Source: Dirofilaria immitis (taxonomy: Eukaryota > Nematoda > Chromadorea > Rhabditida > Onchocercidae). From it: a stretch of 64,000 nucleotides of DNA. Positions 14,161 through 29,344 of the stretch are shown here, piece after piece. Made by a program: the position numbers and the translations under genes. The stretch's first letter is position 1; the number at the start of each line of letters is the position of its first letter. The notes under the pieces are model-generated. The model was not told the origin of the DNA, ran no database searches, and was given only the letters and a program-made list of their open reading frames with translations. Location of the stretch: the NCBI GenBank assembly GCA_024305405.1, contig JAKNDB010000103.1:992001-1056000 (forward strand), given 5' to 3'.

Positions 14161-16690
14161 TGATTAGCGATTCATAAACTAAAGTAGAACATAACAGTTA
14201 TCATTTTTACTAATACTATTGATAATGAACAAGAGAAAGCTGTTGGTTGGCTATTTCTTAGCTTCTTATGATTAAATTGGATTTCATATGAAGCAAGGGT
14301 CAAGACATATAGATATATGTATATGTCAATACACCTGGGTATTAAAGTTACATATGTCTCTTTCTCAACGATGTTGTCACTGCTATTGTCAGATAGATAT
14401 CAGTGAAAATTTTTAAAACAAAATCATTCTTCTTTTAAAAGAAAAATAAAAAAATTATTTCTTCAATAAATTTAAATTTATCTCATTATCATTTATCAAA
14501 TTAATATTAATATTAAAATAATTGCACAAAATCAAAGCTTGACTAAATATTAAATAAAAATTGCTTATGTATTCATATTTATAATTATTATAGCTATAGA
14601 GATCGCTTATTTTATCATTTCTAAATTAACTCATTGATTTTATCTCATACCTTTAAAATTCGATATAATCATAACATATGCATTTATTATCGATATTATT
14701 ATTATTTACTTATGAGAAATATATATTTGGGATTGATTTATTCCTGTTGTAGTAATACCCGTAACAGTGAAAGTTTCTGGATGCTTTTATGATTTGCAAT
14801 AATGGCATTAAGGTGATAGAACTAAAGTGAATATTAATAAATGCTTAAAATAAATAAATGCTACGACTATATGTCACTTCTTGCTATCGAGATTATTTAT
14901 AAAAATATGAAATAGATTATATTTCTAACAGTGATTTATCCCGAGAAACAATTAAAACATTTGATTTTAGATCTTAATCTTCTGAATATCGTTTGTTGGG
15001 AAAAATCTTATCCTAAATTTTAATTATTACTGTAAAATTGAAGATCATAGACATCCTATTCCATCAATTTCAGTTGAATTGATGGATATTTTGAATGTGT
15101 TTCAATTTGTTGCTGATTTTAAATAAAGATAAACAGAATATGCCAATATCAAATTTTATAGCTTCTTTGTTAGTGTGGACTCAAAATGGCATTAAAATTT
15201 ATGAATTCTCCAAATACGTTTTCCTTTTTCATTTTTTTGCATAAATTAAGATTACGGTAAACAAATAAATAAACAAACAAACAAACAAAATATAACAATC
15301 ATAACTTGTTCTATAAAATTCAACTTTATGCTAGCTGACTAAATGGTGTTGGGTGAAGGTTATAGATGAAGATCGGTAAATAAGCTTTTTCTTTGCTCCC
15401 TTTCCTTATTGACAATATTCTTCCTATTGCGATAATTATTGAATTAATAAAAATAAACCTAAAGTGGACCATCCATTTTTTTGGATCTTTTCTCTTTGCT
15501 TTAATAAATAATTATTATTATCATTAATTATTAAATAATTATTACTCGTACTTGATTTAAAATTTTTTTAAATCTTCAGATTTATTGCATATCTGTTAGA
15601 AGTAGCAGTAGTGATAATAATAATCAATAAATTTTAATTTGGAGTGGAAGTGAAATCTACTAGAAGAAGATAGTCTTAATTTGATATGTTTCAAAAGTAA
15701 TTTCCCTTTAATTACTTCATAAACATATTCATTCATGATTTATATTAAATGACAGGAAAAGAAAGTAATAGGTTTGAATAATTTGTTAATTGAATTGTTA
15801 TCGCAATGCTGTGATTATTTAAACTTATTTTGGTAGTTATTGGGAAAGGAACGAATGAAATGAAAAAATTTAAATAAAATGAATAAATTTCTAAAAGTTT
15901 AGAATTGAATTCAAATTATAAAAAGAAAAGCACAAAGAAAATGAAGGAAAAAACACGGAAGTAAAGATGAAAATAAGAGAGGGAAATTAAAGAAGTAAAT
16001 TAATTAAGTAAATTTCAGATGGTTAATCAACTTTTTCCTTTCACTGCTCATACCATCAAAATTTCCATATTTTGAAATGGCTCATTTTCGATGATAATAA
16101 TATAATACCAATAGTAATGGTAATAATATCTCTAATTATTATCACTATTATTATTAATATCAATATTTTTTGACAGTTATTCATTTGCGCGTAAAAGCAA
16201 ACTATTGTAGCTAATTGGTAAACTTCCTTTCTTATCTAAGTGTTGCAAAAAGTATTTTAATGAAATGGATTTAGAAAGATTTTATCAATTATATTATATT
16301 ATTAGCTGAATTATTACTGCTTAAAAATAAAAGTGAGAAGGAATAATCTGAAAAATTCTTCTGACAAACACTGAATTGTAAAAAGGGAGGAAGATATATT
16401 GATATTTTAATGATTAAATTTGCGCCTAATAAAATCGATCAAATAATCTTTGATTCTTATCATGAAATTTTCAATGATCAATATTTTGTTCAAATTTAAT
16501 TTCGTTTTTTTTGCTTCGAAATTTTAGACTAAATTGCAATTATTCATCTCATCCATCCATTCATGCATCTATTTCATACAGATATTTATATGCAAATGTA
16601 TATATTTGATGAATAAATTAATTGTCCTACTATATAAAGTATTGAAATACATATATATGATATGTATCTGTTCGATAATAACTACTTGTA

Positions 16691-16969
<279 letters not shown>

Positions 16970-19900
16970 ATCATCAATACTTATTCATTTCAATTAAAAT
17001 GAAAAGAGAAGGAGACAATAGTTGTTAAGTTTGATAGGCAAAGAGACATGGAAAATTAGACACTTCAAAATTCCATAAGAATTTAACAATATATTCTGCT
17101 GAAATCGAGAATATGCTTTACTGAATTATCTTTTCATATTTTCCTTTCCTCATTCTTCATTGTTATCTTTAATTGTTCGTGATACTATGTTATTGTCACC
17201 AAAGTTTTGACCATCTTAAGTTTTTATAGAATTTGTTTAAAATAATATAATTCATATAAATACTACCCATCCATTATTGATGATATTTCCTTATTTTGGA
17301 TGAATAAACAGTGGGAAAAAAATTTTATTTTTAGTATATGAAATTTTGTTGTTTTGACAAAATTTTACAATAATTGCAATTGTAAATATTATATAAGTTA
17401 ATCAGAGATTTATACTTAAATAATTAGAAATAGTTGTGAATGCTTAGAATAAGTTTAAATTTTGATAATTCTCAGAGTAAAAAGTAGTACTAAAGATGCG
17501 TCAATTAGTAACACTTTAACGTTTAATATTTAATGAATTGATATATTTTAAATAATTACAAGATTTATCGGCTACAATTAAACTCTGTGAAGTATTTAAT
17601 TTACTAATATTTGAAAACTATGAATGCATCTGTCCGTATCATTATCGTAGCAGAAGTATATGATAAACTAAAGAAACAATAAAATAAAGAGTACTGGAAC
17701 AGAATACTAGAATAATCGAAATAATCAAAAATGATTACTCATTGTTAAGAGGAATGTTTAATGAAACGAATGTAACAACAGCTGTTTGAATGTTGTTAAA
17801 TGGCATATCTATCGGTTTGGATAGTTGAAGAGTTGAAGAAGCAGATCAATTTAGAGATAGAGGGAAAAAGTTTTTAAGAGATTCTGGAAAATAAGCTTTT
17901 TCCTTCCTTTTTGATTTGGTTTATTATCCATAAATCTAGCAATATTTATTGGTGTCTTTTTCAAGCAAAGATAATTACAAGGACTGAATGAATCGAATAC
18001 AGTCATATCGATATACTTAAATAATAATTTAGGTTAAAAGAAATGAGGAAGATAGTAGAGACTAATTGCATCATCAAAGAAACTAATGAATCATTAAGCA
18101 GTTGTAATGATACTGCTTTCTAGAAAGATACGGAAATAGCTATCGATAAGAACAAAACAAAATGCTATCATCTCAAATAGATGTTAAAAATTAATGTTCA
18201 GAAAAATTTTGACAAATTAGCTTCGAAGTAAAAGTGTTAAATAATACTTTTTGAAGGGTTCATAAAGTATTGTTACAGTATTTGAAAAAATAGGAATTTG
18301 TGGATTGGTTTATCGAATATAATTTTTGATTTCATATTTAATTCAAACTATTATGATGAATTTTTTTGACAATTAAATTTTTAGCCATCATTTTTGGTAA
18401 TAGATTTTAGGAGCATATTTAATAAATTCATTTATTTGATTAGCATAGAAATATCAATTATCTGATTATTATATATATTTAAATGTATATTAAATATTTT
18501 TGAGCTCAATCGATAGTTTGTTCATATTCATACGAATTCCAATACATTTGGTATTATAACATTTTTCTGCATAATGATCAGTGATGCATTAACTCTGATT
18601 GATATATATTTAATAATATAAATCAAGAGTAATCTGATATAATTATCATTAATTTTAATCTTTCTCAAAGCTAACGTTCTTCCTTGATTACTTCCGCTGT
18701 AACATTTGGTACGGTAGTTATTACCGAAATAGTTGGTGCTATTTAATTTAGTCTATTTTTCATCTGTGATTTATTCTAATCTTATTAATAGAAATGCAAA
18801 GAAAAAGAAAAATTTTAATTGAAATAATAAATCACTATATTAAATTATCAAGAACTGGAACTTGAATGAAATGATGTCAAACTTTAAATAGTAAATGCTA
18901 AAATTTTAATTTAATATTTGAAAATAAATATGATGAATTAGAAGAATGTAAATAGCAGCAACTTATAAATAAACATTAAAATCTATTTGTTGATGGGAAC
19001 TAGCAATGCAACCAATTGCTCTAATCCATGAGGTTTAAAGGTTAATCCACTCATTTGAAATATAATATCCCTATATCTATATGGACAAAAACATTAGTAT
19101 TGACATTTATTATAATTTATAACAGAGATGTATAAATTCACTGAAGTTTACTTTAATTGAATTTGATTGAAATTGATAAATAGAATAGAAAAAAGTTGAA
19201 AAGTTGAATGAGACTATATTGATATTTCAAGTTTGCTCAGAAATTGAAAAAAAAATTGAACAAAACGTAATGGAATAAAATAAACGTAAATATAATTTGA
19301 AATAAAAAATATAAAAGTTTATTAAAAAGTTGTGAATTATGAAATGCCAACTGAAATAAGTAAAATTTTTTGATTAATAAAATTTTAATTAAAAGAAATA
19401 TAACTGTACCAATAGAATAGAATAAGAATAGTATAAATCAATGAAATGCTTGTTTAAGTTTTATATATCTCTATCATTTTCTATGAAGTGCTTATAAATA
19501 ACTAATCAATAACGAAACAATTTTAATTAATAATTTTTGGATTCGTACTTATAAAATATCGTATTATAAAATTCGTATATAAAATTTTAATGCTTATTTA
19601 ATTAAAAATATGAAATAAATGAAGGCAAAGAAGAGATTTGAAATAATCCTAAACTATTTTAGACCTAAATAATTCTATATCAATCGTCGCCAAATTTGCA
19701 TGCATTATGCATTTATAAGTTTGCTGAAATAAATTTAAAATTTAATTCGAAACAGGAAAAAAATTCAAATTTGAAGGACAACGAAAACCATAACCCTCTT
19801 TATCATAACTATAATAAAATATCTTTTGAAATTGAAAATATAAATGATAAATGGCATCCATATCGTTTATAGATCAAACTAGAAGAGGATAGAGTAAAGA

Positions 19901-20150
19901 GAGGAAATTGCTTGAAAAATTTATTGCCCATGGTTGAATGCACAAGTAACGGCATCGGGTTAATTTGTTAATGAAGGGCAGTAATTCTCGACTGTTGTTG
20001 AAGGAGGAAAATTCGGAAGGGTTCAGGAAAATTTGAAGTAACAAAATACATCACATTGATACTTTGTCTATTCTGCTTTCTTCATCGGCTATTTTGTCCT
20101 GTTACCATTAGCTATTGCAACAGTTACAACAATAACAATAACAACAATTA

Positions 20151-20151
20151 T

Positions 20152-20221
<70 letters not shown>

Positions 20222-20233
20222 GTTGCTACTGCT
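20151..20233. repeat. (ACT)n microsatellite
   Basis: Around 23 consecutive ACT/TAC triplets followed by TGTTGCTACTGC. Open frames on both strands across it (polytyrosine and polyvaline) are artefacts. Confidence 0.92.
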
Positions 20234-20810
20234 ATGGTACTAGTATAATATAATACCGATAATATATGTTGCGCTTTCTGGATTACTGTCACGTTTCGGC
20301 ATTGTCAAAGGATTGAATCAACAGAATGTTCCATTTTTCCTTCTCCTTCCTTGATAACCGAAATTGTCACTCCAATTGGAAACGCTTGAATGATTTCGCT
20401 AATTTGGAAAATATGTATATATTCATGGAGTCAGTAAAATATGAAATATGTGTGATAACATTTGTTGAATGGGATATTTTTATCACTTTTTCTTTTTTAC
20501 CAGATATCGTTATCGTCTATTATCATCTAGCTTATCCATCTCTCTTTTAAATTTTTATTTCTATCTTTTCATCAATTCATTATTAAATTTACATAATTTT
20601 TGGCGGAATAATTTCAAATTTTTCATCATTTAATCATTCCCTTTCTTCGTTTTATTTTTATCTAAATGAACTATTATTCTATTATTGCTTGCACAACAAT
20701 TACCCATTATTACAATACAATTTGAAAAAAAATATGAAATGAAACGATTTAATAGTGCTTTTTTGGGAGATGTCATTAAATAAAATAAATTCATCCTTTT
20801 CAGTTAAAAC

Positions 20811-20842
<32 letters not shown>

Positions 20843-20968
20843 CTCTCTCTCTCCCTCTCTCTTTCTCTCTATCTACCTGTCTATCTATCTCTCTATCTAT
20901 TATCTATTTCCTTCTCTCTCTCTCTCTATCTCTTTCTTTTCCCCTTTCTCTTTCTATCTCTTTCACCT
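20811..20968. repeat. Polypyrimidine (CT)n tract
   Basis: CTCT and CTAT repeats with TTTC interruptions cover about 150 bases, giving strong strand asymmetry. Confidence 0.88.
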
Positions 20969-21118
20969 ATCAATTTATTGCAATAATGTTCCTGTCTCTT
21001 TATAACAAATTCGATATTATTTGAGGCCGAAAGGCTGAAAGGCTTCCTATATAAATATAATGGGAGAGCCATTGATATATTATTATTGATATTAATCGAA
21101 AAGTTTATTTTCATTTCA

Positions 21119-21318
21119 AATAATGACAATAATAGCAACAACAATAACAACAACAGCAATTCCAACAATTATAGCAACAATAACGGTAATAACAGTAGCA
21201 ACAACAACAACAACAACATCAACAACACCAGCAACAACAACAACAACAACAACAACAACAGCAACAATAGCGGTAGTAACAGCAATAATTATAATATTAT
21301 TAGTAATAATAGTAACAA
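21119..21318. repeat. (AAC/AAT)n trinucleotide tract
   Basis: Mixed AAC, AAT, AGC and AGT triplets run for about 200 bases. They create overlapping asparagine-, threonine- and valine-rich frames on both strands, none supported as a gene. Confidence 0.9.
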
Positions 21319-21899
21319 CAGTAGTAGTTATCGATGAATTCATTAAATGCTATTCTTCTTTTTCTGTTTTTTTGTTTTTGATTGAAAATTTGTAGGAGAA
21401 ATGAATAGCGAAATGACGATGTTATTGAATGAAATTTTTGTTAATTAATTATTAGTTATGGTTGATGAATTCAGAATTAATTATCGACAAGATTATAAGA
21501 ATTGTTATATCATCAATTAATAATAATGATGACATGCATTACCATGTATTAGAGCAATTGTTTTAAATGAAAGACTCTTTATATCACGTGATAGTAAGAG
21601 ACAAATTTCTACTGATCATTGTTTGGATGAAATTGAAAGATTAAATTGTCAATGTTCTTGTTTTATTTATTAAGAAATGCGAAAGAGTAATGTTGAATTA
21701 TGATAATGATATGGTGATAAAGTTTATTTAATTATCTTAGCGATTAGTATTGGTAATTATATAACGTTGATTACAAACTTTATTCTAATTATTCGTAGAT
21801 TAGGAAAAAATTATATTCTTAAAGATTGAAAGAAAAAGTTAAATTCCCAAGAATTGAAAGAGGAAGTTAAATTCCCAAAAATATTATAAATTAATTATA

Positions 21900-21957
21900 A
21901 GGTCATCTATTTTGACATAACTATTTTTCGTAAGGGTCATCTATTTTGATATAACTA
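21900..21957. repeat. Direct duplication of a ~25-bp segment
   Basis: AGGGTCATCTATTTTGA-type sequence followed by ATAACTA occurs at about 21900 and again at about 21934, with one or two mismatches and a 34-bp offset. A second local duplication around TTAAATTCCCAA lies just upstream (about 21840 and 21868). Confidence 0.7.
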
Positions 21958-22136
21958 ATCTTATGAATATATTGATGATTTCAGATTTTATAAGTTAAAT
22001 AATTACTAATAAAAATAAATGTATAGCAATAAATATACGATATATATATGGCAATGCTTTTGTATGTAAATAATGGTAATTTACTACTTTCATTACATAA
22101 ATCTGTCAAAATAATCCACTATTTATAAAACTAAGC

Positions 22137-22137
<1 letters not shown>

Positions 22138-22178
<41 letters not shown>

Positions 22179-22186
22179 AATAAGTA
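22138..22186. repeat. (AAT)n / (AAAT)n microsatellite
   Basis: AAT triplets give way to AAAT tetranucleotides. Confidence 0.88.
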
Positions 22187-25100
22187 AATTATACTTAGAA
22201 TTTTATGATAGTAATAAATTAAAAAGTAAAAATTAATAGAAAAGAAAAAAAGTGGAAAAGAAGGAAATGAAATTTAATAAAAAAGATTAATATTAGTGAA
22301 AAGTAAATGAATAAGAAGAGACTCTATAGACTATTTTGTATGACGAATTAATAAAAAATTATTATGATGCGAATGAAATGTGCAAAAAGATTTGTGAAAT
22401 TCATGGAAGTTAAAGCTTAAGCTAAGATTCAATTTATCATCGAGAGTATATCATCCTTCTTCCTCTTACAAACTAAATTTGGTTGTGTCGCAATGGTTCG
22501 TAATTTTCTGTTCATTATTATTCCAGTACTTTTTCACATCTTTATCGTATCTTAGTAGTTAGGTGGATCATCGTTTTAAAATCTTCTCATCCTATTCTTA
22601 TTTCTAAGATTGAATTATTTCTAATAGAGAAATTAATAATTAGCTGTGGTAGTAGTAGTAGTAGTAATAGCATCATCCAAATTGATTTAGGAAAATCATG
22701 ATAAATCCTAAAATAGTTCTTGTTTCTTAATAGAATTTAAAATTGTATAATTTAACGAGTTTGAACGAGAGCTATAAAAGATAATTGTAGTAATTTGTTA
22801 TGTAGGAGCAGTAATTTTATGGTAGTATGGAATGAATTTTTAAAATCTAATTTTATTTAATTGATAGAAGGAAGAAAAAACGAAAAGAGAAAGATATAAA
22901 GAGAAAAGAAATATATTTTTTAATTTTTATTGAAATACATTTTTTCCTTTTATGGAAATTGAGGTAATTTAGTGTGACGGAAAGAATCTTTGATTTTTTT
23001 CGACTTTTCATCTTCTAAAAATAGCTGAAACAATTGGAAAAAGAGAGAAAGTTTGAGAAAAAAATAGAATAGAAAGGATTACTTCATTGCTGAAATAATT
23101 ATTATTTAAAAAGGAAAAAGAAAAAACATCGACAGCAACAGGTTTTCGATCATCTTTTTCAAATAATTTATTCTTTTTGTTGACAATAATCAAAATTAAA
23201 TTAAATTTAATTTACTGCAAAGAGTAATAAATTCTATTTGTTTTGTTTTTAAGAGTGATAATGCCGAAATTTTTTTCTCTTGTTAATGATACTAATAATG
23301 AGCTATCGCATAAAGTAAATCACATCAATGATTTTTTTCTCTGAAAAAAATGCGCGATTTGTTATGTTTGATCAAGTTTAAATTTTCAAATTCATTTTTA
23401 AAACTTTCTTTTCTCTCGGAAAAACGATAATTCGGGAGAAATGGAGAGGAAAGAAAAAAATATTTAGAAGCAATAACTTTAAATAATAGAAGATATTTTG
23501 TCCTAAATTTAGAATTGAACTTACTTTATTTAGAATTGTAATTCAAAGATTTCACGTAAAAAACATATAAATTTCCAGATGTAAAAGTGTCTAAAACTAA
23601 TGAAATGTAATGGACGGAATCTTAAAATTGAGGAGAGCCGATTATCATTTACGCATAAGTAATGTTGATAATAATATTTTTAATTTGTATTAATAGTCTT
23701 AATTTATATTTCAAAAATAAGAATTATGAAACTCCCAGATGTGCGTAAAAAGAAAATAAGGAAATGATGACATGAATATAATAAATATTAAAATATGTTG
23801 TCACAATAATTCACATAGTGAACAAATTGATTTCTATTTTTAAAAATTTTTTTCCCAAATGTTTTGCATCTTTCCTTTTGTTTAAGAAAATGATTTCACT
23901 CTGAACTATCGACTATTAATCATAAATCATTGAAAATACTTTCATTCTTCCTTTTTTTCGAAAAAATTCTTTCCGAGGAGATTAGAATTGGAGAATTTTT
24001 TTTCTTCTCTGAAGAACTGTTTTACTTTAATATTAAAATCTCTAATATAATGCATAATGTATAAGAAAATGAAAAAATCAATAGCATATATCAAAGATAA
24101 CGAGAAGAAAAATGAAAGAATGAGATCAAAGGTAATTCTTGATCATTCTCTCACATTTTTTATCATTTTTACGGTATTATTTAAATATATGCTATTGATT
24201 TTTCTTTTGACCTTTCATTTTCATTTTTATTTTCTCCCTGCTCATTTTCTTTTATTTTTAATGAGATTGATTGGTGATTAAGAACAAAATCCGTAGCTTA
24301 TTTTTTTTTTTTTTTTTACCTAGAACTACAAAAGAAAAACAGGTGACTATTCTAATAGTACATATCTTTTTTTCTCATCTTTCATCTTTACTTCAAAAGG
24401 TGATTTTTATGATTTTATTTTTATTTGCCGAAAAATACATCAAAAACAATGTATATAGATTTCCTATCATTAATTTCAGTTAAATGATCCAATTGGCAAT
24501 TGGCAATATTTAGTAATCATTTCTTTTTTGGCCCACTTCTCCCTACTTTCTTGCTAGAATGATTTTGAACGAACTGAATGATTGGAACAAATAAATCGCA
24601 TTGAACTCTTTTTTTTTTGCGGTTCCTTTTCAAACGGTTAACATAAAAGGCAAAATTTCTTTTATTCTTTAAGGAAAAATGGCCGAAATTTTCTTAAAGT
24701 TATTTAAATTTAAAATTACTGTCTATAAATTATTAATTGTAAGAAAATTACTGTATTTTTTTGCATATTTTAGGTAATTAAAATATTTTAGTTAAATATG
24801 AGAAGATCAACTAAAGATAATTAGGGAAAAGAATCAAAAATTTTAATTGATTTTTGTTTTTAAAATTTCAATTGCACACAAATAATAAAATTATCAAGTC
24901 AACAGTTTTTATTGTTACCTATATGTTTATGTTTATTCATGGATATTATTTTTCTACTTTTTTCACTAAACACGTCTGTGATATGTAGCATAAATATATG
25001 TTTGTTTTCGAATTAAAAATAAATAAATAAACATTAAGGGATGTTTTTTTTTGAATTTAATTAAAATTTTATTGGTATGATTTTAAAAATATCATGAATT

Positions 25101-27820
25101 TCATCCATTTACATCTGCTACTAGAAATGACGCATTCTCTAATGTAAATCAAGGGTCAAAATATATTAAAAAGTATGTTTGAATTAAATTAAAAAAATTC
25201 ATTTCTATATGAACCAAATGAAATATAATATTATTATTTTACTGGAATAATTGAAAATCATTTGTCAATTTATTATTTCTTTTGGCTAATTCATCCATGA
25301 TAAAATCAGAAGCTAATCACTTCGCTTAATCTTACTTTTTTTTTTGACAAATCCTTTGTTTCCTATTCACATATATATCAAATTTTATTGTGATGAATAA
25401 TCCAAAAATATATTATAATAGTAAATTTGCTCTTTTTGGATAAAAAAAGGATGGACTGATTAGAATTTTAATTATTTCTAATTAGCTTTTAATAGATGTT
25501 TAAAATTTGAATTTCAATGAAAAATGACAAAAGTATTGAAATAATTTATGAAATTGATAGCAAAGAAATATGGTAGACTTTAATTTCTTAATCAAATTTA
25601 TTTCTAAATAGTATATTACTTTGGAAATGTTGTTTTTTCTTGGAAAAATTTATTAAATTGCGATATTAATAAGAAGTTTGTTTATTTATTTCATATTTCA
25701 TAGCCAATTTATCCTTTACATTTCCTTTCTATATTTGTTGGAATACATAAAATAAAGTTCTTAAAATTTGATAATTTCTAAAATTAGGGAATTCATATAT
25801 AATTACTGCTAAATTTTCTATCAGCTATTTTAAATTTAGTAAAAATGATAAAAGTATTGAGAAAACTTTAAGAATGGGAGGTCAAATGTGCACTTTCTCA
25901 TCATTTTAATTATGTATGCATATCAAATTGTATGTATGAATGTGATTCGAAGGTACATTCAATTCCCTAAAGAATTCCATCATATAAGAAGATTGATTTA
26001 GATTATATCTGATATATAAATCTTAGTGAAACGATAGAAAGCTGTGGATTAATAATTATTTCAATGAAACATTTGATTATGCATCCTATTTTCATTTTTT
26101 TATTTCTAATCAATGAATAGACTAATTTCACATCTTCTAAGAAGTATGAATAGATAATTGAGATAATTATTATTTTGAAAGGCTTAAAAATTTATTGATA
26201 TTAATTTGGTAGGATTAGTAATTTTTAGACAATCTAAATAATAGTTTTATATGACAAATAATTGAATTAAGTTAATTCTAAAATATGATCTTAGTAGTTA
26301 ACAACAGTCAAAAGTTCATTAGGAGTTCATTTTTAGTATAATATATATATGCATAAACATCCTATATAACTTAAATAAATTATTCATAATTTTATTTCAT
26401 TTACTATTTCAGTATGAAAATGTAGACATTAATGAATTAAGTTTGTATTAAATTGATCAAATGTTTATTATCGAAGTTATCAATTTCTCTTTTTAGGGGA
26501 CCATATGAGAGACCTTCAAATTTCACTATCATTGTCATCCTAAAAATACATTTTATTCGGTTTTAACCCATAAATGGATATATCGGACGGTTTTGTTAGT
26601 TTCCGTTCAACATTATACTGTCACAATTATTCCTGTCTCATTCTTATTTATGCAAATTTGAAGATTCTTTCTGACATCTTCCATTTTCTCAATTGCTATT
26701 TGAGGTCATATAAATTGGACAAATGAATAAACAACATGCAAATTGGTTACAATAATATTTTTGGGACCGAAAAACACAAACGTATAATTATTAAATTTGT
26801 TTTCATAAAGATTAGTATATATTAAAAAAAAAACAGCGATGCGTAATTATATGATTATCATATATCTTGCGTTATCTAAGTGATAAATTATGTAATACGT
26901 GAAGAATTATTTGTATGATTTAACAATTTTCGATTTTTAAAAAGAAACATAGTATTGATCTATTGATCGATGTTTTAATTTAGCATACGCTATTAATATT
27001 GTTTTAAAAATCTAAAAGGTCTAAATTATGTTTAATTTTTATAATTTATATTTATAGTATACCTTAAAGTTTCTATAGTTTTTATAGTAGAAAAAGATTT
27101 TTTTAATAATATTTTTCAGCACCATTTTATTGGACTATAATCATAATGAATTATGAATTCAAGAATGCTGTCGAAAAATTTTCCATGATTTCATCGATTG
27201 GTTTAAAAAAAAATACATCAAAATAATCATATTAGATTAATTGAGTATAGTTTAAGTATTATTCTATCAAGGAAATAATTTCATATTTATACATCATATA
27301 TGTTTATTTATTTATAAATATTTTTAAGCAAATATTTGAAAATGAAATGAAAATTTAATTGAGGTTAATATTTATTCATTGATTTTTTATCAATAACTGC
27401 ATGCCAAATAATTAAAACAATAAATTCAAAAGTTATATTTCAGTGCAAATGATAAGTAATATGTTAATCACATTTATAAAGAGATATAATTTACCTTTTA
27501 TATAAATCTTATTTTATATTATATGCATATTTTAAATTAAGTTGATTATGAAGTATAATCATTATTGTTATTTATTATAATATAATCTTTGTTTTATAAT
27601 AATATATAAATAATGGATGTACACTCGCATATATATACATATTTTTACGGTAATACATCTGATATGTTAAAGATAATTAATTTTTGATATGCGGAAATAT
27701 TTATAGCGGTATGATTTTTGATGCTGAAAATATGAAGTGCCGGCTTAAAAGGATATCCTAGGAAATGAGGAGCCAGAGATATGTAAATGTATTTATCGAG
27801 TATCTTACTTAGCTACTATA

Positions 27821-27955
27821 ATGGTTGCTGCCGCGATCATTGTGATCATTTTTGTTAATGGTGTGAATTGTGCAACAAATCCATATAGCCTTTTCAACTT
27901 ATCCCATATATTGTTAGCAATATGCAAAGTAATGAGATGGGCTAATGGAGGATAA
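27821..27955 (+). CDS. Candidate short secreted-peptide ORF
   Basis: A 44-codon frame opens with ATG at 27821 and stops at TAA 27953-27955. Its first 17 residues (MVAAAIIVIIFVNGVNC) have a continuous hydrophobic core and small residues before a possible cleavage site, as in a signal peptide. A GT (AAA|GTAATG) at 27929 would also let it act as a first coding exon of 36 codons. The local sequence is less A+T-rich than its surroundings. No homologous family is recognised, no promoter or polyadenylation site was identified, and a hydrophobic run of this length can arise by chance. It could equally be non-coding. Confidence 0.22.
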   Translation: MVAAAIIVIIFVNGVNCATNPYSLFNLSHILLAICKVMRWANGG

Positions 27956-29344
27956 TTTCCATCTTACTACAAGAAAGGTCAAGCAATGAAGGGTTAAGGA
28001 AAAAATGAGTGTAAATTAACCGAGAAATATTTCTGGCTATATTATAATTTTGGAGGGAAGAATTATTATATTATTTAATTAGAAATTTCAAATGAGAGAT
28101 TTCGATTTTGAAATTGTTAAATTTTGATCCACGAATTTTTAAAAAGCTAATTATTTTTTTCGAATTTTAATTTTAAAAATTGAGTGCAATGTAATTCTAA
28201 TCATTTATTATATATTTTATATAGATTAAAGTTGAAGCAAATGTTGTTTTCTATTTTTCTACATATAATGGCAAAAAAATAATTACAAAGAATTTTGAAT
28301 TGTTATTTGATATTTAATATCATTCTATCTATCTGCCTGACCGGATGATATTATTCTTTTCTTTCTGAATGAATATTGTAGATAGATTCTTGAACAACTA
28401 TTAGCTATAATGGTTTTTCAATTATTTTGTAGACGGACTAATAATGTCTTCTAAGAATTCCATTATCTTTATTATAAGCTATCAGTAATTATTATCTTTA
28501 TTATTATCACCATCCATTAATCTAATCAATATTACTAAATATTATATTATCACTTTTGTCATTACCAGTGATTTTAGTATTTTCTCTAAGCACAAATTTT
28601 CTCTTATTCTTTACTTAATCTCTTTTATAAAGATCATCAATTCTCTTTAACATGATCTTTGGACAAAATTAGAATTTTTCTCGAGATTATGCAAATCAGA
28701 ATTAGTGGTTAGGATTAGGCCGAAATTCCCAGATAAAACTTCTTGAAAATGAATGAAAGATGAAATTGTTCATTACATCTATTACTGGAGCAGGAGATTT
28801 GCCACCTGTTTTCAGTCTTATCTTTCTCTTTTTTCTCCTTCGGTTGGTGCAGTTGATTTTTGCTGAGAATTAGAGCGAACAAGTACCACTCGACCTTTAA
28901 CCTTCAAGTACCCATACTTCAGTCGTCCCACTCATGTTGAACCGACCAGTAATAACATATCAATAAATTATACCCTAGATTACGTCAGAAAGAAAGGATT
29001 TTCATCAATTTAGGGAAAAAATTATATCTTTGTGTGGGAAAAACAGAAATTTAAGAAAGAAAAGAAAAAAGAAATTATCAAAAGTGAAAAGAAAAAGGAA
29101 AATAATAATTTAAATCTTAATTTTCAAATTGATTTTTTTCTCAAAATGTCACTTGAAATAACAATTGTTTTTGTGAACTGTAATTCTATTACCTTGGATG
29201 TGACGCTATGAGCCTAAATTTCTTATTAATGAGCCTAATGCAATATAGCAAAGTAAGGTTTAGAAAATATGATTTATTCAGATTCAGTTTACATCTTTTT
29301 TATTTCGGAATGATTCCTTTTTAATCTATGAAAATTGTTTTCAG

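Noticed and set aside
28700..29000. Search for the missing LSD1 N-terminal FAD motif around ITGAGDLPPV (about 28770-28803)
   Set aside because: A glycine-containing stretch occurs, but it lacks the GxGxxG spacing and the following ExR motif, and the frame soon ends.
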